A program made the translations under genes and the position numbers. A model generated the notes under the pieces. That model made no database searches, was not told the origin of the DNA, and worked only from the letters and a program-made list of their open reading frames with translations. From the NCBI GenBank assembly GCA_965229765.1, contig CBDDJT010000001.1:186001-250000 (forward strand): a stretch of DNA of 64,000 bases. The letters are read 5' to 3'. This document shows, one piece after another, positions 62,881 through 64,000 of this stretch (position 1 is its first letter; each line of letters begins with the position of its first letter). The stretch comes from ASV31 sp965229765 (GTDB taxonomy: Bacteria; Pseudomonadota; Alphaproteobacteria; Rhodobacterales; Rhodobacteraceae).

Positions 62881-63141
62881 CGTCGCCCCCAATGCATCCA
62901 CAACGGCCCGCGTCCGGCACGATTGACGCACCGGCGCGAACAGCCACCCGCTGAAACAGTCCGGCGCGCGCCCTGGTCCGTCAATCAAGGCCCCCCTGAC
63001 GGCTCCGAACCGCCCCCGCGCGGGAACAATCGGCGAAGAATGCAGCGATCATTCCCAAAGCGGAAACCGGCCACGGGACCGACGTCGGCGTCCGACACGC
63101 AGGGGTTGTTCCGGGGTGCCACGGACCTGCCCGGCCGCGAA
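62881..63141. other. Gap between RTX3 and RTX2 genes
   Basis: 261 bases holding the presumed RTX2 promoter. GATTGACG (62921-62928) and CGTCAATC (62979-62986) form an inverted repeat 50 bases apart, about 40 and 100 bases upstream of the RTX2 start. No small gene was supported. Confidence 0.4.
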
Positions 63142-63744
63142 TCAAGCGCGATACGTCCCGGCCGCGGGGACCAGCGCGATGTCTTCGGGCGTCAGGGCGG
63201 GCGCGTCCCCGGCCAGCGCGACGCGGCACACCAAAGCCCCGTCCACCCGGATTTCGCAGACACGGCCTTCTGCGCCGGTCTCTTCGGTCAGCGACAGTTC
63301 CGGGTCCGGTCCGCCGCCGCCCTCGATCTCCAGCACCAGCCGCTCCAGCGCAGGGTCGAAATCGGTGATAAGCCCGCGTCCGAACGCATCGCCCGGCGCC
63401 GTGTTCGCCGCCGCGCCCGTGTCGAACAGGGCGTCGAACCCGCTGCCGCCATAAAGCTGGCCCGCCGCGTCCGACCCGTAAAGCGAATCCCAGTCCTCGG
63501 GCGCCTCGGCCATCTCCTGTGGCACAAGGTCCACGCGCTGCGCCGCCGTGAGCACGAGGTCGCCCGTGTCGATCCCGTCCTTGGCCATATTGGCGTCCTC
63601 TTCGTCTATGCCCGGTAGTCCCTCGGGCCTTGCGCCCGGGTCCGGCGCCCGCTCGGGGCCGTCCTCGCCCTCGTCGTCCGAGGTTCCGGCGTCCAGCACG
63701 AACCCGGCAAGCAAAAGCCCGATCAGTGACAAGGCGGCGAGCAT
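63142..63744 (-). CDS. Membrane-anchored RTX-family protein 3, without long repeat array
   Basis: 200 residues. Same architecture as RTX1 and RTX2 at both ends: N-terminal membrane helix (MLAALSLIGLLLAGFVL, almost the same as RTX1's start), an acidic linker (DDEGEDGPERAPDPGARPEG), and a C-terminal EIRVDGALVCRVALAG with DIALVPAAGTYRA. In place of the nonapeptide array it has only one RTX-like turn (LYGGSGFDALFD) and a beta-rich core. It looks like the minimal form from which the other two grew, or a shrunken sister. GGGA precedes the ATG at 63744. Confidence 0.8.
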   Translation of the reverse strand: MLAALSLIGLLLAGFVLDAGTSDDEGEDGPERAPDPGARPEGLPGIDEEDANMAKDGIDTGDLVLTAAQRVDLVPQEMAEAPEDWDSLYGSDAAGQLYGGSGFDALFDTGAAANTAPGDAFGRGLITDFDPALERLVLEIEGGGGPDPELSLTEETGAEGRVCEIRVDGALVCRVALAGDAPALTPEDIALVPAAGTYRA

Positions 63745-64000
63745 GGCGTTTCCCGTTTCGGGCCCACTGGCCCTTCATTCGCCGGGAAAGGTAAATGCTC
63801 GGCTTGGCCGGGGCCAAATTCTTGCCGCAAATTCAAGATGATTGCGCGGTTATCGCGAACAATGTCCGGGTTTCGGGCGTATTGGCCGGCAACCGCTGAC
63901 GAACGCTGCAAGAAGGGCGTGGATTTCTCCTTTCCTTCATGCGGGGAATCCCCTATTCAGCGCGCCTGCCGCGCCTTGACGCGTGGTTCACCCTCCATGG
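63745..64000. other. Unassigned end of window upstream of RTX3
   Basis: 256 bases without a supported gene. Includes the upstream region of RTX3 (minus strand), the palindrome GGGGAATCCCC (about 63942), and on the plus strand TTGACG (about 63977), a possible -35 for a gene beyond the edge; an ATG begins at 63997. Confidence 0.35.

Noticed and set aside
61337..62926. 529-residue Ser/Pro-rich plus-strand frame opposite RTX2
   Set aside because: It is the complement of the Gly/Asp RTX codons, which always reads as Ser/Pro; no ribosome site or domain.

Overview
The window is a piece of a GC-rich alphaproteobacterial chromosome, almost certainly Rhodobacteraceae (Roseobacter group). The evidence is the alphaproteobacterial 16S gene, a RpoE-ChrR (ECF11) pair with its divergent DUF1365/DUF3833 operon, a BamF/DUF3035 lipoprotein next to lspA and an M16 peptidase pair, a saccharopine lysine pathway, and VPEID-CTERM proteins. 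No phage, transposase, integrase, plasmid or CRISPR genes were seen; the region is chromosomal core with accessory islands.

Layout. 1-2037: 5' part of an rRNA operon on the minus strand (16S, boxA, leader, strong promoter with UP-like tract), then a compact palindromic segment with a perfect DnaA box and five GANTC sites. 2038-13.0 kb: MsrPQ methionine sulfoxide repair, a fasciclin protein, ClpB with a heat-shock-like promoter, an endonuclease-family protein, PyrF, a NUDIX hydrolase, DNA polymerase IV and an N-formylglutamate amidohydrolase. 13.0-17.3 kb: tRNA-Val, ribosomal protein L36, a caspase-fold protein lacking its catalytic cysteine, a PaaK-like ligase and an internally duplicated protein of unknown function. 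17.4-20.1 kb: TetR regulator and GST separated by two operator palindromes, and an amino-oxidase-type FAD enzyme. 20.1-28.4 kb: a branched-chain amino acid type (Liv/HAAT) ABC importer operon headed by a long-chain AMP-forming ligase, with a polysaccharide-lyase-like gene and a tiny membrane protein inserted. 28.6-33.4 kb: M20 hydrolase, histidine phosphatase and two saccharopine dehydrogenase-family genes. 33.5-39.5 kb: the RpoE-ChrR singlet-oxygen-type regulator and a five-gene, tightly overlapping target operon. 39.6-42.6 kb: rmuC and mutL. 42.6-45.2 kb: four tandem VPEID-CTERM proteins behind a CtrA-like box. 45.3-57.5 kb: M16 pair, BamF-like, lspA, purH, heparinase II/III-like, rsmB, SDHAF4-like, dapB, rbfA, truB, DUF1643. 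57.7-63.7 kb: three membrane-anchored RTX-type calcium-binding proteins interleaved with a fluoroacetate-dehalogenase-like hydrolase and a small kinase-like ATPase.

How the parts work together. The liv operon plus AMP ligase looks like uptake followed by CoA activation of an organic acid or amino acid; the PaaK-like ligase further on may be a displaced member of the same unit. RpoE-ChrR and the divergent FAD-oxidase/DUF1365/MFS/DUF3833/SDR operon form an envelope or lipid stress response. The VPEID-CTERM quartet is the most unusual block: four small secreted proteins share a core (VGG-x-x-Y-E/D-I ... TPW-aromatic-G) and a nearly identical C-terminal sorting tail, two pairs of tails being almost identical at DNA level, and one protein carries about 76 residues beyond its tail. 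The cognate exosortase is not in the window.

A dispersed 3'-end element (hairpins, then GGAGTATTT, then AACAGAAGAAG) occurs six times between genes, five of them just downstream of a gene in sense orientation, and once, inverted, supplying the stop codon of a saccharopine dehydrogenase gene. All statements are from reading the sequence; family names are by recognition, not by search.
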